Shown: positions 32,903 through 40,077 of the stretch, piece after piece
How the letters are laid out: every line of letters starts with the position of its first letter
Numbering within the stretch: the first letter of the stretch is position 1
Source of the DNA: a virus
Reading direction: 5' to 3' (one strand)
IMG/VR virus record: IMGVR_UViG_3300013126_000002
Coordinates: 1 to 63,185 of that record
DNA length: 63,185 nt
Notes under the pieces: generated by a model
The model's input: the letters and a program-made list of their open reading frames with translations, nothing else
Told to the model about the DNA's origin: nothing
Database searches by the model: none
Program-made: the position numbers and the translations under genes

Positions 32903-33054
32903 GGTACTGGATATGCAGGGAAGATGGTGACACGTTCATCCTTCCCGCCAAAACTGAAGCGGCAGCCCGTGAGGCTGCGATCATCTACAACGCCACGGTC
33001 GTAAGAGAGGCCACGGCAGACGAGGTGGCTGCGGCCAAACGGGAGGCAAAATGA
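32899..33054 (+). CDS. Small hypothetical protein
   Basis: 51 residues from the ATG at 32899 (ATGA coupling). Starts Arg-Tyr-Trp-Ile-Cys-Arg-Glu-Asp-Gly, then an Ala/Glu-rich helix. Looks like a compact beta-beta-alpha fold; unknown. Confidence 0.65.
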   Translation: MRYWICREDGDTFILPAKTEAAAREAAIIYNATVVREATADEVAAAKREAK

Positions 33055-33248
33055 CCGAGTACAGAGTGACATACAGGATATTTTGCGGCGGCGACTCGCG
33101 GCTGTTGTTTGTAGAAGCCGATGGCCCTATTGCGGCTGAAGCGGTGGCGCTGGATCACATCCGCCGTACCTATGGGCACGCGCAGTCCCATATCAGGTCG
33201 GTAGAGCCGTACATCCGCCCCGTAGGGGGGCGGGTAATTTCAGACTAG
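33051..33248 (+). CDS. Small hypothetical protein
   Basis: 65 residues, coupled to the previous gene by an ATGA overlap. Beta-rich with an Ala-rich central helix. Same general pattern (strands, Ala/Glu helix) as its upstream neighbour. Unknown. Confidence 0.65.
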   Translation: MTEYRVTYRIFCGGDSRLLFVEADGPIAAEAVALDHIRRTYGHAQSHIRSVEPYIRPVGGRVISD

Positions 33249-33259
33249 AGGAGAACGAA

Positions 33260-33424
33260 ATGTTCCGTAATTACGACAACATGGACGACTGGTGGGATGC
33301 GGTCGGAAAGGAGAAGTGGCGTGAACTGGAACGCGAGAAGGCAGCCGAGCGTGCAGCAGACGCTGCAAGAGCAGCACAGGAAGAACGTGACCGAGCTAAT
33401 CCTGAACATGATAAAGGAGTTTAA
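33260..33424 (+). CDS. Small charged helical protein
   Basis: 54 residues with GAGGAG upstream. Two adjacent Trp (11-12), then a highly charged Glu/Arg/Ala helix. Stop and next start share a base (TAATG). Unknown. Confidence 0.6.
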   Translation: MFRNYDNMDDWWDAVGKEKWRELEREKAAERAADAARAAQEERDRANPEHDKGV

Positions 33425-33636
33425 TGATGGACAAGAAGTATTCGGGCAAGGTAGTCAACCTGCCCATCGAGACGCACCAGCGGTTGGAAGCATATCGTGC
33501 AAAACTGTCGGCGCATTTAGGGTTTACACCCTCGTTGTCGGAGACTATCGCGTTCGCGCTTAAGGCGCGTGAACGTGACGAGCAGGCTAAAGACTGCCCG
33601 TTAACGACCAGTGAAGGTGCGACTGATGACCGTTAA
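33424..33636 (+). CDS. Ribbon-helix-helix-like protein, candidate DNA binder
   Basis: 70 residues. A strand with alternating residues (Gly-Lys-Val-Val-Asn-Leu-Pro), then two helices separated by a Gly-Phe-Thr-Pro-Ser-Leu-Ser turn match the CopG/Arc ribbon-helix-helix plan. Such dimers bind palindromic operators. Palindrome site 12 overlaps its last codons. Assignment is by pattern only. Confidence 0.55.
   Translation: MMDKKYSGKVVNLPIETHQRLEAYRAKLSAHLGFTPSLSETIAFALKARERDEQAKDCPLTTSEGATDDR
33592..33613. promoter_or_regulatory. GTTAAC palindrome, site 12
   Basis: GACTGCCC, core, GACCAGTG, inside the 3' end of the RHH-like gene and 12 nt before the ATG at 33626. Confidence 0.85.
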
Positions 33637-33943
33637 GGACGTTATCCTGCAAGCGTTGCAGGCCAAGGATCAGACCACTTCCGAGCTGGAGGCCTTGGGG
33701 TTTCACCGCGACACTGTGCAGCGCCGTACCAAGGAGTTGGTGGAGGAAGGGCTGGTGTTCAGGTGTGGCAGGGGCAGCAAGACCTACTACACGACCAAGG
33801 GCAAGGGCGTATTTCCCACCAAGAAAGAACGCCCCCTCACCCTGCCCGACCTCCCGCCACTTATGTTGTGGTGGGGCGGGTACAACGACAAATCCCCTGA
33901 TCCTGATCAGGGGCGATACATCAACGGAGGGCAATGGTCATGA
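33626..33943 (+). CDS. Winged helix-turn-helix protein
   Basis: 105 residues from the ATG at 33626. Residues 5-60 (Leu-Gln-Ala-Lys, Thr-Thr-Ser-Glu-Leu-Glu-Ala-Leu-Gly, Val-Gln-Arg-Arg-Thr-Lys-Glu-Leu-Val-Glu-Glu-Gly-Leu-Val) read as a typical wHTH with wing. The C-terminus is Pro/Leu-rich. Likely a transcription or DNA-replication factor; target unknown. Confidence 0.7.
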   Translation: MTVKDVILQALQAKDQTTSELEALGFHRDTVQRRTKELVEEGLVFRCGRGSKTYYTTKGKGVFPTKKERPLTLPDLPPLMLWWGGYNDKSPDPDQGRYINGGQWS

Positions 33944-34149
33944 GTACGAATCGCAGGTATAGCGTAGGAGACAAGGTAATGCTGAACACCGCAGCCTTGT
34001 TCGCCTCCCCCATCCGCACCAACAAGTGGATCGAGGCAGAAATCAAGGACAGGACGCCGACACGCGCATCGCCCCGCTATTGGGTATTCCACGACTGTGG
34101 CAGTCCTTTGTGGGTGTCTGATCACATGCTGAAGGAGAAAGAACAATGA
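33940..34149 (+). CDS. Small hypothetical protein
   Basis: 69 residues from the ATG at 33940, with GGAGGG upstream and an ATGA overlap; an ATG two codons earlier is too close to that site. Beta-rich with one Cys, basic start, ends charged. The SH3-like look (Val-Gly-Asp-Lys-Val near residue 10) is only suggestive. Confidence 0.65.
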   Translation: MSTNRRYSVGDKVMLNTAALFASPIRTNKWIEAEIKDRTPTRASPRYWVFHDCGSPLWVSDHMLKEKEQ

Positions 34150-34517
34150 ACGAAGAATTGCAGAAAAACGCAGCCGACCTGCTGCTGATGCTGAAAGACG
34201 GTATCGAAAAAGGTACGCAAGTAGCCGGTGAGCAACTGCCTGATCTGGCCTACCAGTATGTGATGTATGGTCGGGTAACGCTTACCTTCGGTGTGCTGTG
34301 CGGCATCGCCATGCTTGCCTTCACAGTCTATTACGCCAACAGAATAGCTAAAAGAGCCGAGGACGAAGGACAAGATCATGTCTTGGTGTGGATTGCAGCA
34401 GCAATCTCTCTAACAATCTTTGGTGTACCAACAACAGTTGCCTTGCCTGAGTTCTTCATGGTCTGGTTCGCCCCGAAAATCTGGTTGTTACAAGAAATTG
34501 CGAAGGTGCTGAAATGA
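34146..34517 (+). CDS. Small membrane protein, unknown
   Basis: 123 residues. Two clear hydrophobic segments (about 42-62 and 79-99) and a third shorter one near 103-115; the N-terminal 30 residues are an amphipathic helix. Early-region membrane protein, coupled to both neighbours (ATGA). Could affect membrane potential or exclude other phages; not recognised. Confidence 0.7.
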   Translation: MNEELQKNAADLLLMLKDGIEKGTQVAGEQLPDLAYQYVMYGRVTLTFGVLCGIAMLAFTVYYANRIAKRAEDEGQDHVLVWIAAAISLTIFGVPTTVALPEFFMVWFAPKIWLLQEIAKVLK

Positions 34518-34687
34518 CTTTCGATGAGTGGCTTGAAACCGCCAACACTGATCGTATAACTCTAAGGGATGCATGGCAAGCAAGCCGCAAACAGGCGTTT
34601 ATAGAGGCGGCAGGAGTATGTGATGACTTTGAGGCGTTTGCAGTTAAGGCGGACATCCTCGCCCTTGTGGAGAAAGAACATGACTGA
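34514..34687 (+). CDS. Small hypothetical protein
   Basis: 57 residues, ATGA-coupled. Acidic helical, with a Trp-Leu-Glu-Thr-Ala start (Phe-Asp-Glu-Trp) and an Ala-rich middle. The Glu-Trp ... Trp-Gln-Ala-Ser-Arg pattern is common in tiny phage proteins of the Ead/Eaa neighbourhood. Confidence 0.6.
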   Translation: MTFDEWLETANTDRITLRDAWQASRKQAFIEAAGVCDDFEAFAVKADILALVEKEHD

Positions 34688-34916
34688 CATTATCGAAAGA
34701 CTGCGCTCACCGGCTGTCGTGTTTTACGAGTACGCTGCAGATGACGGTGCGTTGCTTAAAGAAGCCGCTGATGAGATTGAACGCCTCCGTGAAGAACTAG
34801 CGAAAGCGCAGAAGGATGCGGAGAAGTGGCAGCAGCATGTAGCAAGACAACGCGCACCTGCCCATAGTTGTGACATTGAAGGTTGCGCTGTGTGCGACCC
34901 GACCTACGGATTGTGA
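34680..34916 (+). CDS. Ead/Eaa-like small protein
   Basis: 78 residues from the ATG at 34680 (8-nt overlap). Starts Asp-Ile-Ile-Glu-Arg-Leu-Arg, then Ala-Ala-Asp-Glu-Ile-Glu-Arg-Leu-Arg-Glu-Glu-Leu, the typical opening and coiled coil of the widespread early phage Ead/Eaa-type proteins, ending with a Cys-x-x-x-x-Cys-x-x-Cys cluster. Function unknown in the family. Confidence 0.65.
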   Translation: MTDIIERLRSPAVVFYEYAADDGALLKEAADEIERLREELAKAQKDAEKWQQHVARQRAPAHSCDIEGCAVCDPTYGL

Positions 34917-34961
34917 GGAATCGAAATGAAAGACCAAGTAACTTTAACCAAGGAGAAACAA

Positions 34962-35270
34962 ATGAACAGTCAAGCAGAAACTATCACTATCAATGGCGTT
35001 GATTATGTGCGTGCAGATCAAGCCAAACATATCATCGGGAATCGCCAAGTTGTTGTCGTGGATCGTGGTTGGATTTTCGCCGGAGATATGGAGCGCGTTG
35101 ACGGACGTATCAAGCTGACCCGCGCACTCCACGTTTTCAAGTGGGAATCCATCGGCTTTGCAAAGATGGTAGAAACCGCCAAAGCAGACCTGCGCCCGAT
35201 TGCTGATGTTGACATTCCAGCAGACTCCGAAATCTTCTCTATTCCGGTAGAAGAATCATGGGGGCTGTAA
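34962..35270 (+). CDS. Small hypothetical protein
   Basis: 102 residues from the ATG at 34962 with AAGGAG; an in-frame ATG 12 codons upstream (34926) is the alternative. Mixed alpha/beta, with a hydrophobic Val-Val-Val-Val strand and the Asp-Arg-Gly-Trp-Ile-Phe-Ala-Gly-Asp segment. Overlaps the next gene. Unknown. Confidence 0.65.
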   Translation: MNSQAETITINGVDYVRADQAKHIIGNRQVVVVDRGWIFAGDMERVDGRIKLTRALHVFKWESIGFAKMVETAKADLRPIADVDIPADSEIFSIPVEESWGL

Positions 35271-35512
35271 CGGAGTTTAGACCTGTCGGCTACGGCGACG
35301 GCAACGGCAACGGCAGCGGCTACGGCAACGGCAGCGGCTACGGCGACGGCGACGGCAACGGCTACGGCAACGGCAGCGGCTACGGCAACGGCGACGGCAA
35401 CGGCTACGGCGACGGCTACGGCTACGGCAACGGCGACGGCAACGGCTACGGCGACGGCGACGGCTACGGCTACGGCACTATCAGAAAGAACAACCGGAGG
35501 CGTAGATCATGA
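35258..35512 (+). CDS. Gly-Tyr/Asp/Asn low-complexity repeat protein
   Basis: 84 residues. About 62 residues alternate Gly with Tyr, Asp, Asn or Ser, encoded by runs of GGC-NAC/AGC codons that form a near-perfect hexanucleotide repeat over about 35287-35477. The tail is Arg/Lys-rich. ATG overlaps the previous stop. The region may be prone to slippage and length change; the function of such phage repeats is unknown. It could be a flexible or phase-separating peptide, or a non-selected repeat expansion. Confidence 0.6.
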   Translation: MGAVTEFRPVGYGDGNGNGSGYGNGSGYGDGDGNGYGNGSGYGNGDGNGYGDGYGYGNGDGNGYGDGDGYGYGTIRKNNRRRRS

Positions 35513-35835
35513 CCACCAAAGACCAAGAGCCAGTAGCGTGGGAATGTGTAAACCGAGTAGATAAGACTGTCTACCTGACACGCCAACCGATTACGTCAGA
35601 GTTTGCTGACACACTTTGGAAATGCACCCCGCTCTACGCCCACCCCACAGACCTCGTTGCCGAGAACGGAACATGGACATGGGGAAAGAATGAAAAAGAC
35701 GGGGAGTTTTTCATCGAATCATCCGATTTCACCCATGATGTGCGCTTGTATCTCAACGGAGACTTTGCGGATGAACAGCAGAAGATTATGTACCTGACCG
35801 AGATTGCCAAACGGCTTAACCTCAACGGAGTATGA
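35509..35835 (+). CDS. Ead-type small protein
   Basis: 108 residues, ATGA-coupled. Pro-Val-Ala-Trp-Glu-Cys-Val near the start and Pro-Leu-Tyr-Ala-His-Pro at about 42 are signatures of a common family of early phage proteins with no known function. The rest is acidic and helical. Confidence 0.65.
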   Translation: MTTKDQEPVAWECVNRVDKTVYLTRQPITSEFADTLWKCTPLYAHPTDLVAENGTWTWGKNEKDGEFFIESSDFTHDVRLYLNGDFADEQQKIMYLTEIAKRLNLNGV

Positions 35836-35836
35836 A

Positions 35837-36016
35837 ATGACCAAGCGAATCGTTCTTAACCGTGTACTGACGCGCGAGATTGGAAGGCCGGTTAGAACAG
35901 GATCGAGCAGGTACAACAGACAACGCACCTTGAGGATATTCACTAGCTGCCGGTACAGAGGCGGCGTGTGGCTGACCAGAGAGGTAAGGCGCAGCATGAT
36001 GGAGGATTTGAAATGA
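35837..36016 (+). CDS. Small basic protein
   Basis: 59 residues, strongly basic (many Arg, often as Thr-Arg or Arg-Arg), suited to binding nucleic acid. GGAG site upstream, ends with an ATGA overlap. Unknown. Confidence 0.55.
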   Translation: MTKRIVLNRVLTREIGRPVRTGSSRYNRQRTLRIFTSCRYRGGVWLTREVRRSMMEDLK

Positions 36017-36348
36017 CCACCAGAGAGGTATTGATTGAGGCGGCACAGGCTGTGCGCTACATACTGGATACTGACACGCCAGATCACGACAACAGAAAGT
36101 TGGAGGTTCGCATAGCCCAAGCAGTCATTGACTGCGTAAAACAAGAAGCCCTCGTTGCCGAGAAGGATGCTGAGCTTGAACGGCTGCGCGCTGAGATTGC
36201 CAAACTTACCAAGTGCATTGAACGGATGCGTGTTGCAGGTGGTTCACAAGAGTTCCACGCGGCGTTTGAACTAGCGAAGGATGCAATTGCGCCAAACAGC
36301 GACCATCACGGAGAGGATTGGACACAACGAGATTCGGAGTATTTGTAA
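36013..36348 (+). CDS. Small helical protein
   Basis: 111 residues from the ATG at 36013 (GGAGG upstream). Central coiled-coil-like stretch (Glu-Lys-Asp-Ala-Glu-Leu-Glu-Arg-Leu-Arg-Ala-Glu-Ile-Ala-Lys-Leu) of the Ead/Eaa style. Stop and next start overlap (TAATG). Confidence 0.65.
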   Translation: MTTREVLIEAAQAVRYILDTDTPDHDNRKLEVRIAQAVIDCVKQEALVAEKDAELERLRAEIAKLTKCIERMRVAGGSQEFHAAFELAKDAIAPNSDHHGEDWTQRDSEYL

Positions 36349-36794
36349 TGAACTGTTCAAACTGGCCTAGCGCCTACGAAGTATGGGTACAACGCAGTGA
36401 CACTAATCACGGATGGCGGCGGTATAGCATTTATGAATCTTATGAGCAGGCGGAAGCCACGGTAAAACGTGTCGAAGGTGCGCCGCTGGAATTGAAGATT
36501 GTTCCGCTGTATGTCGCAGCACCTGACCAAACAGACGCCCTCGTTGCAGCCACATACATGGCGGCAGCGGATGTGTGTGAAAAAGCAATGCCACTTCATG
36601 CAACCGCTACGGGGGTATATGTTTCAGAAAAAATCCGCGCTCTCACCCCTGCTGATGCGCTGGCAAAGCTCAGGGAGTTGATGCTGGAGGTGGCGACACG
36701 GGCAGCGTTTGATGCGGTACTAAAAGGCGGCAGATCGATGGATGACCTTGAAGCCATAGTAGACGAGGTGCTTGGGAAACGTAAAGCCAAATGA
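36348..36794 (+). CDS. Small early protein with 'Pro-Leu-Tyr-Val' motif
   Basis: 148 residues from the ATG at 36348. A beta domain ends in Val-Pro-Leu-Tyr-Val-Ala-Ala-Pro (the Ead-like linker) and is joined to a helical C-terminus (Ala/Asp/Leu-rich, 65-148). Unknown function; ends in an ATGA overlap and in the GAAACGTAAA repeat. Confidence 0.65.
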   Translation: MNCSNWPSAYEVWVQRSDTNHGWRRYSIYESYEQAEATVKRVEGAPLELKIVPLYVAAPDQTDALVAATYMAAADVCEKAMPLHATATGVYVSEKIRALTPADALAKLRELMLEVATRAAFDAVLKGGRSMDDLEAIVDEVLGKRKAK

Positions 36795-36899
36795 CCGGAA
36801 ACGTAAAGGGGTTCTGCATGGCAATCATTAGAGAGAGCAAAAGTCTTGAAGTGGATGGGTGTGTGGAGAAACGTAAAGCCAGCGAATAGGAAACGTAAA
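36777..36899. repeat. Four copies of GAAACGTAAA within 123 bp
   Basis: The 10-mer occurs near 36777, 36797, 36870 and 36890, in several reading frames; the first and third are both followed by GCC. Copies span a gene end, a tiny gene and the leader of the next one. May be a recombination scar from small-gene turnover or a protein site. Confidence 0.6.
36791..36889 (+). CDS. Very small protein (32 residues)
   Basis: ATGA-coupled, no strong SD of its own. Ends Glu-Lys-Arg-Lys-Ala-Ser-Glu, echoing the end of the preceding protein because of the repeat. May be a degraded fragment. Confidence 0.35.
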   Translation: MTGNVKGFCMAIIRESKSLEVDGCVEKRKASE

Positions 36900-36900
36900 C

Positions 36901-37011
36901 ATGAAACCTAACGTGCGCCGCCCAATGTGGCGGATGCGGGTAGTCAAGTCCCGCAAGGGTAAAGGTAGTTTTAAACGAAAGGAAAAATATGAAACGGCAG
37001 ACAAAGGCTGA
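36901..37011 (+). CDS. Very small basic protein (36 residues)
   Basis: More than one third Arg/Lys, with Lys-Ser-Arg-Lys-Gly-Lys-Gly. Weak SD. Overlaps the next gene by 23 nt. Possible nucleic-acid-binding peptide. Confidence 0.4.
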   Translation: MKPNVRRPMWRMRVVKSRKGKGSFKRKEKYETADKG

Positions 37012-37288
37012 AGTCAGGTACGAACGGCAGGTCAAGGAGTGGCTATATGCACAGCATAATGTGGAGGAGGCCTTGCTTACCTTGGACTATATGGATCAGC
37101 TAATCCGTGATCGGGATGCCGCTGTACGCCACGCGAATTTTGTCTCTGACCTAGGGCTTCGATACAAAAAGACTAGGGACATCTATAAGGCGGTTCTCAG
37201 GGCGTGCAAGGCCGTGGGTACGCCTGAACTGGTGCCCCGTGTGGTGAAGGAAGTACGCCGCATAGTATGGGCAAAGAACATCGATTGA
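36989..37288 (+). CDS. Small hypothetical protein
   Basis: 99 residues with AAAGGAAA upstream. Helical and basic, with two long helices and Tyr/Arg-rich ends. Unknown. Confidence 0.65.
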   Translation: MKRQTKAEVRYERQVKEWLYAQHNVEEALLTLDYMDQLIRDRDAAVRHANFVSDLGLRYKKTRDIYKAVLRACKAVGTPELVPRVVKEVRRIVWAKNID

Positions 37289-37301
37289 AAGGAGGAGGGT
37301 T

Positions 37302-37469
37302 ATGTGCGACAGTCGATTTAGCGTACTGGTGTTTCTGGCCTACTGCCTGCTGTGTACTATCGTAGGTGCGCTTGCCATGTGGCTTGCGCTGAGCGGTACG
37401 CATACGTGCAGTGTAGAGGTTCAGCATACCGATCATGTGGCCGTTTACATTACCGAGTGCAAGATATAG
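37302..37469 (+). CDS. Small membrane protein (signal anchor)
   Basis: 55 residues with an excellent GGAGGAGGG site. One hydrophobic segment (about 7-30, Leu/Ala/Cys-rich) followed by a short polar tail with two Cys. Likely an N-in single-pass protein with an outward tail that could form a disulfide. Role unknown. Confidence 0.6.
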   Translation: MCDSRFSVLVFLAYCLLCTIVGALAMWLALSGTHTCSVEVQHTDHVAVYITECKI

Positions 37470-37567
37470 ACTAGCAATTCGGCCTCACCTTTATTGCGAA
37501 AGCAGCCCAAGATATTGTGATGATTATCTTAAACCGAGGTGGGGCCGATTCTACTTGGGGAGGTAGT

Positions 37568-37795
37568 GTGGAAGGTACGATCAAAGTTAATAACGTCTTG
37601 ATGCCGATGATGCCGTACGGCTGTCACTCGGACAATTCCCCCGACAGATTCAAAGAACCCCTGCTCACCAATGGCCGCGTGGTATGGCCGCACCGCATGA
37701 GTACGCAGTGCAGGTACGATGGGCGCGAGCGCGACCAGCGATGCGCCGAGTGCGAGCATGTGTGGGATACCGCGTACGTCGAAACCCTTATCTAG
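37568..37795 (+). CDS. Small Cys-containing protein
   Basis: 75 residues if the GTG at 37568, just after GGGGAGG, is used. An in-frame start at 37517 gives 92 residues but has no ribosome site. C-terminal Cys-Arg-Tyr ... Cys-Ala-Glu-Cys-Glu-His may bind zinc. Confidence 0.5.
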   Translation: MEGTIKVNNVLMPMMPYGCHSDNSPDRFKEPLLTNGRVVWPHRMSTQCRYDGRERDQRCAECEHVWDTAYVETLI

Positions 37796-37803
37796 GAGCC
37801 TTT

Positions 37804-37989
37804 ATGGAGAAACTGGCAACAATCATCCCGCAGGATAGATGGTGGCGCAGAGGGGAGTGCGTAGTGCGTATTCTCAGTCGCGGCCATTACCCTGACACCG
37901 CATGGGTACGTCTGCCCAACGATGTAGAAACCGAGGTCTACATCAGCGATCTTGAGAACCCGCCTCCTCTACCCGTTAACGGACAGTGA
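37804..37989 (+). CDS. Small hypothetical protein
   Basis: 61 residues from the ATG at 37804 with TAGGAG upstream. Strand-rich with Trp-Trp-Arg-Arg and Arg-Gly-His-Tyr-Pro turns, SH3-like in feel. Palindrome site 13 covers its last seven codons, and its stop is just outside the core. Confidence 0.65.
   Translation: MEKLATIIPQDRWWRRGECVVRILSRGHYPDTAWVRLPNDVETEVYISDLENPPPLPVNGQ
37967..37988. promoter_or_regulatory. GTTAAC palindrome, site 13
   Basis: CTCTACCC, core, GGACAGTG: the weakest left arm. It ends 3 nt before the ATG at 37992, so it occupies the ribosome-binding region of the next gene. It is the last copy before the replication block. Confidence 0.7.
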
Positions 37990-37991
37990 TC

Positions 37992-38279
37992 ATGAACATT
38001 CTTGAAGAAGCCCAAAGCATTATCTATGGTGACCGCGAGCAGACGTACGGCCACCCCGCCAAGAACATCAACCACATCGCCGCGCAGTGGACGCTATACC
38101 TCCACCAGCGCCACGGCATAGTAGTGACACTTACTGCCGAGGACGTGTGCTGGATGATGGTAGACCTTAAGAAAACCCGCCAGATGAACGCACAGAAGCG
38201 GGATAACGTAGTGGATGGCGCAGGCTATCTAGCCCTTATCGAACGTATTGGAGAACACAATGGAACTGCTGACACTTGA
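37992..38279 (+). CDS. DUF6378-like protein
   Basis: 95 residues. The Ile-Tyr-Gly-Asp-Arg-Glu-Gln-Thr-Tyr-Gly-His-Pro block, the Val-Cys-Trp-Met-Met-Val-Asp-Leu-Lys-Lys-Thr-Arg block and the Asp-Asn-Val-Val-Asp-Gly-Ala-Gly-Tyr end are the conserved parts of this common phage family, often next to replication genes. Function unknown. Overlaps the polymerase start by 20 nt. Confidence 0.75.
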   Translation: MNILEEAQSIIYGDREQTYGHPAKNINHIAAQWTLYLHQRHGIVVTLTAEDVCWMMVDLKKTRQMNAQKRDNVVDGAGYLALIERIGEHNGTADT

Positions 38280-40068
38280 TTTCGAAACATTCTATTCCAA
38301 GGACTACACGCTCAAGAAACTGACCACCGAGGGGTACATCCGCGACTCGCGCTTCAAGGCGCACGGCTGTGGGTTTAAGTGGAATGAGGAGGGTAGTTTC
38401 TGGGTCTCCGGCAAGGACTTGCCCGCCTTCTTTGAGGCAAACCGCACGCGTATCGAACAGGCTGCTGTACTGGCCCACCACGCGCATTTTGACGGGCTCA
38501 TCCTGTCGCATCATTACGGCATTGTGCCCAAGGCCTACTTCGACACCCTGAGCATGGGACGGGTACTGCACGGCCACGACGTTGGCGGCTCACTGGCTAA
38601 GCTGGTGGCGCACTACAAACTGCGCCGCAAGATGTCGGAGCGGCTAGTTGCTACAATGGGTATCGAGGAACTTGGCCCTGATCTGGAGACGGCGCTGGCC
38701 GAATACTGCTTGGGTGACGTGGATAACACCTACGACCTGTGCCAGATTTTCCTGCCGCAGTTCAAGCGTACCGAGCTGAAGTTCATCGACATCACCGTCA
38801 AGATGTTCACGCGCCCGCTGCTTACACTGGATACCGCCCTGCTGGAAGAAGCTGAGCGCCGTCTTGCCGAAGATATTGACGGGCTGCTGCGCGAAGCAGG
38901 GGTGGACAACAAGGAGGTGCTGCGGAGCGATGCCAAGTTTGCCGAACTGCTTGGCGCGTACATCGGCCCTGAGAACGTCCCGACCAAGATCAGCAAGACG
39001 ACGGGGTTGCCCGCATACGCGTTCGCCAAGACGGACAAGGCGTTCACCGATCTTGTGGATAGTGGCGACCCCACGGTAGCTGCACTGGTGCTGGCACGGC
39101 TTAGCACCAAGACCAGTATCATGGTCTCCCGCACTGCGCGTATGTCCGCTATGGCGAAGCGCGGCCCCGCGCCCGTCTACATCAAGTACGCAGGCGCTGT
39201 GCAGACGCACCGCACGTCAGGCGGCGACAAGATGAACTGGCAGAACCTCAGCAAGGGTAGTGTCCTGCGTAAGGCCGTCATGGCTCCGGAAGGCTACGTG
39301 CTGGGGGTGTGCGATAGCTCCAACATCGAGTCACGCGTACTGGATACGCTGGCAGGGCAGATGGACGCTGTGCAGCGCTACCGCGACAGGCAAGACCCCT
39401 ATACGCACTTGGCATCCAAAATCTACCACCGCGTCATCACCAAGGAGGACGCCGATGAGCGCCAGTTGGGCAAGGTGGCTAAGTTGGGGCTGGGGTTCGG
39501 CATGGGGGCGAAGAAGTTTAAGGTCACGGCTCAGAACTGGGGCATCAACATTGACGACGAGATGGCGTTCAATACGGTGGAGACCTACCGCAATACCCAC
39601 GGCAAGGTAGTCGAGCTGTGGAACAGGGCAGGGTTCGCCATCGAGGCCATGTCGAAGGGTATGCGCGTGAATGTCGATTCGGCGGGTCTAGTTGTCACGG
39701 ATGTTCAGTCCCTGATCCTGCCGAATGGCCTGCGCCTGCGCTATCCGCAGTTGCGCCGAGGGCGTGACGGGTGGGAGTTTTTCAACGGGAAATTCTGGAC
39801 AAAAATCTACGGCGGTAAGCTGGTAGAAAATATCGTTCAGGCACTTGCGCGGATCATTGTTTCGGAGCAAACTGTCCTTATCGCGCGTGAACTTCCCGTC
39901 GTAATGTTCGCGCATGACGAAGCTGTGACCCTAATGCCGGAGGCAACGGCTGATGCAGGGCTCAGTTACATGCTGGAATGTATGCGTACACCACCTGAGT
40001 GGTGGCCGACTGTTCCTATTGGTGCTGAAGCGGGGTATGCTGTACGTTACAGTGACGCCAAAAAATAG
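38260..40068 (+). CDS. DNA polymerase, family A, with 3'-5' exonuclease
   Basis: 602 residues from the ATG at 38260 (GGAG upstream; a TTG four codons earlier is a poorer choice). Exonuclease motif I Asp7-x-Glu9. Palm motif A Ser-Asn-Ile-Glu-Ser-Arg-Val-Leu near 352, motif B with Arg-Gln-x-Gly-Lys-x-x-x-Leu-Gly-x-Gly near 405, and motif C His552-Asp553-Glu554. There is no 5'-3' nuclease domain, as in T7-like phage enzymes. Replicates phage DNA with the AEP primase-helicase downstream. Confidence 0.95.
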   Translation: MELLTLDFETFYSKDYTLKKLTTEGYIRDSRFKAHGCGFKWNEEGSFWVSGKDLPAFFEANRTRIEQAAVLAHHAHFDGLILSHHYGIVPKAYFDTLSMGRVLHGHDVGGSLAKLVAHYKLRRKMSERLVATMGIEELGPDLETALAEYCLGDVDNTYDLCQIFLPQFKRTELKFIDITVKMFTRPLLTLDTALLEEAERRLAEDIDGLLREAGVDNKEVLRSDAKFAELLGAYIGPENVPTKISKTTGLPAYAFAKTDKAFTDLVDSGDPTVAALVLARLSTKTSIMVSRTARMSAMAKRGPAPVYIKYAGAVQTHRTSGGDKMNWQNLSKGSVLRKAVMAPEGYVLGVCDSSNIESRVLDTLAGQMDAVQRYRDRQDPYTHLASKIYHRVITKEDADERQLGKVAKLGLGFGMGAKKFKVTAQNWGINIDDEMAFNTVETYRNTHGKVVELWNRAGFAIEAMSKGMRVNVDSAGLVVTDVQSLILPNGLRLRYPQLRRGRDGWEFFNGKFWTKIYGGKLVENIVQALARIIVSEQTVLIARELPVVMFAHDEAVTLMPEATADAGLSYMLECMRTPPEWWPTVPIGAEAGYAVRYSDAKK

Positions 40069-40077
40069 GAGGTTGTT

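Noticed and set aside
22803-37988. Palindromes as RNA hairpins with a UUAA loop
   Set aside because: Possible for the perfect copy, but mismatches in other copies are not compensated, so DNA recognition is favoured; kept only as the alternative.
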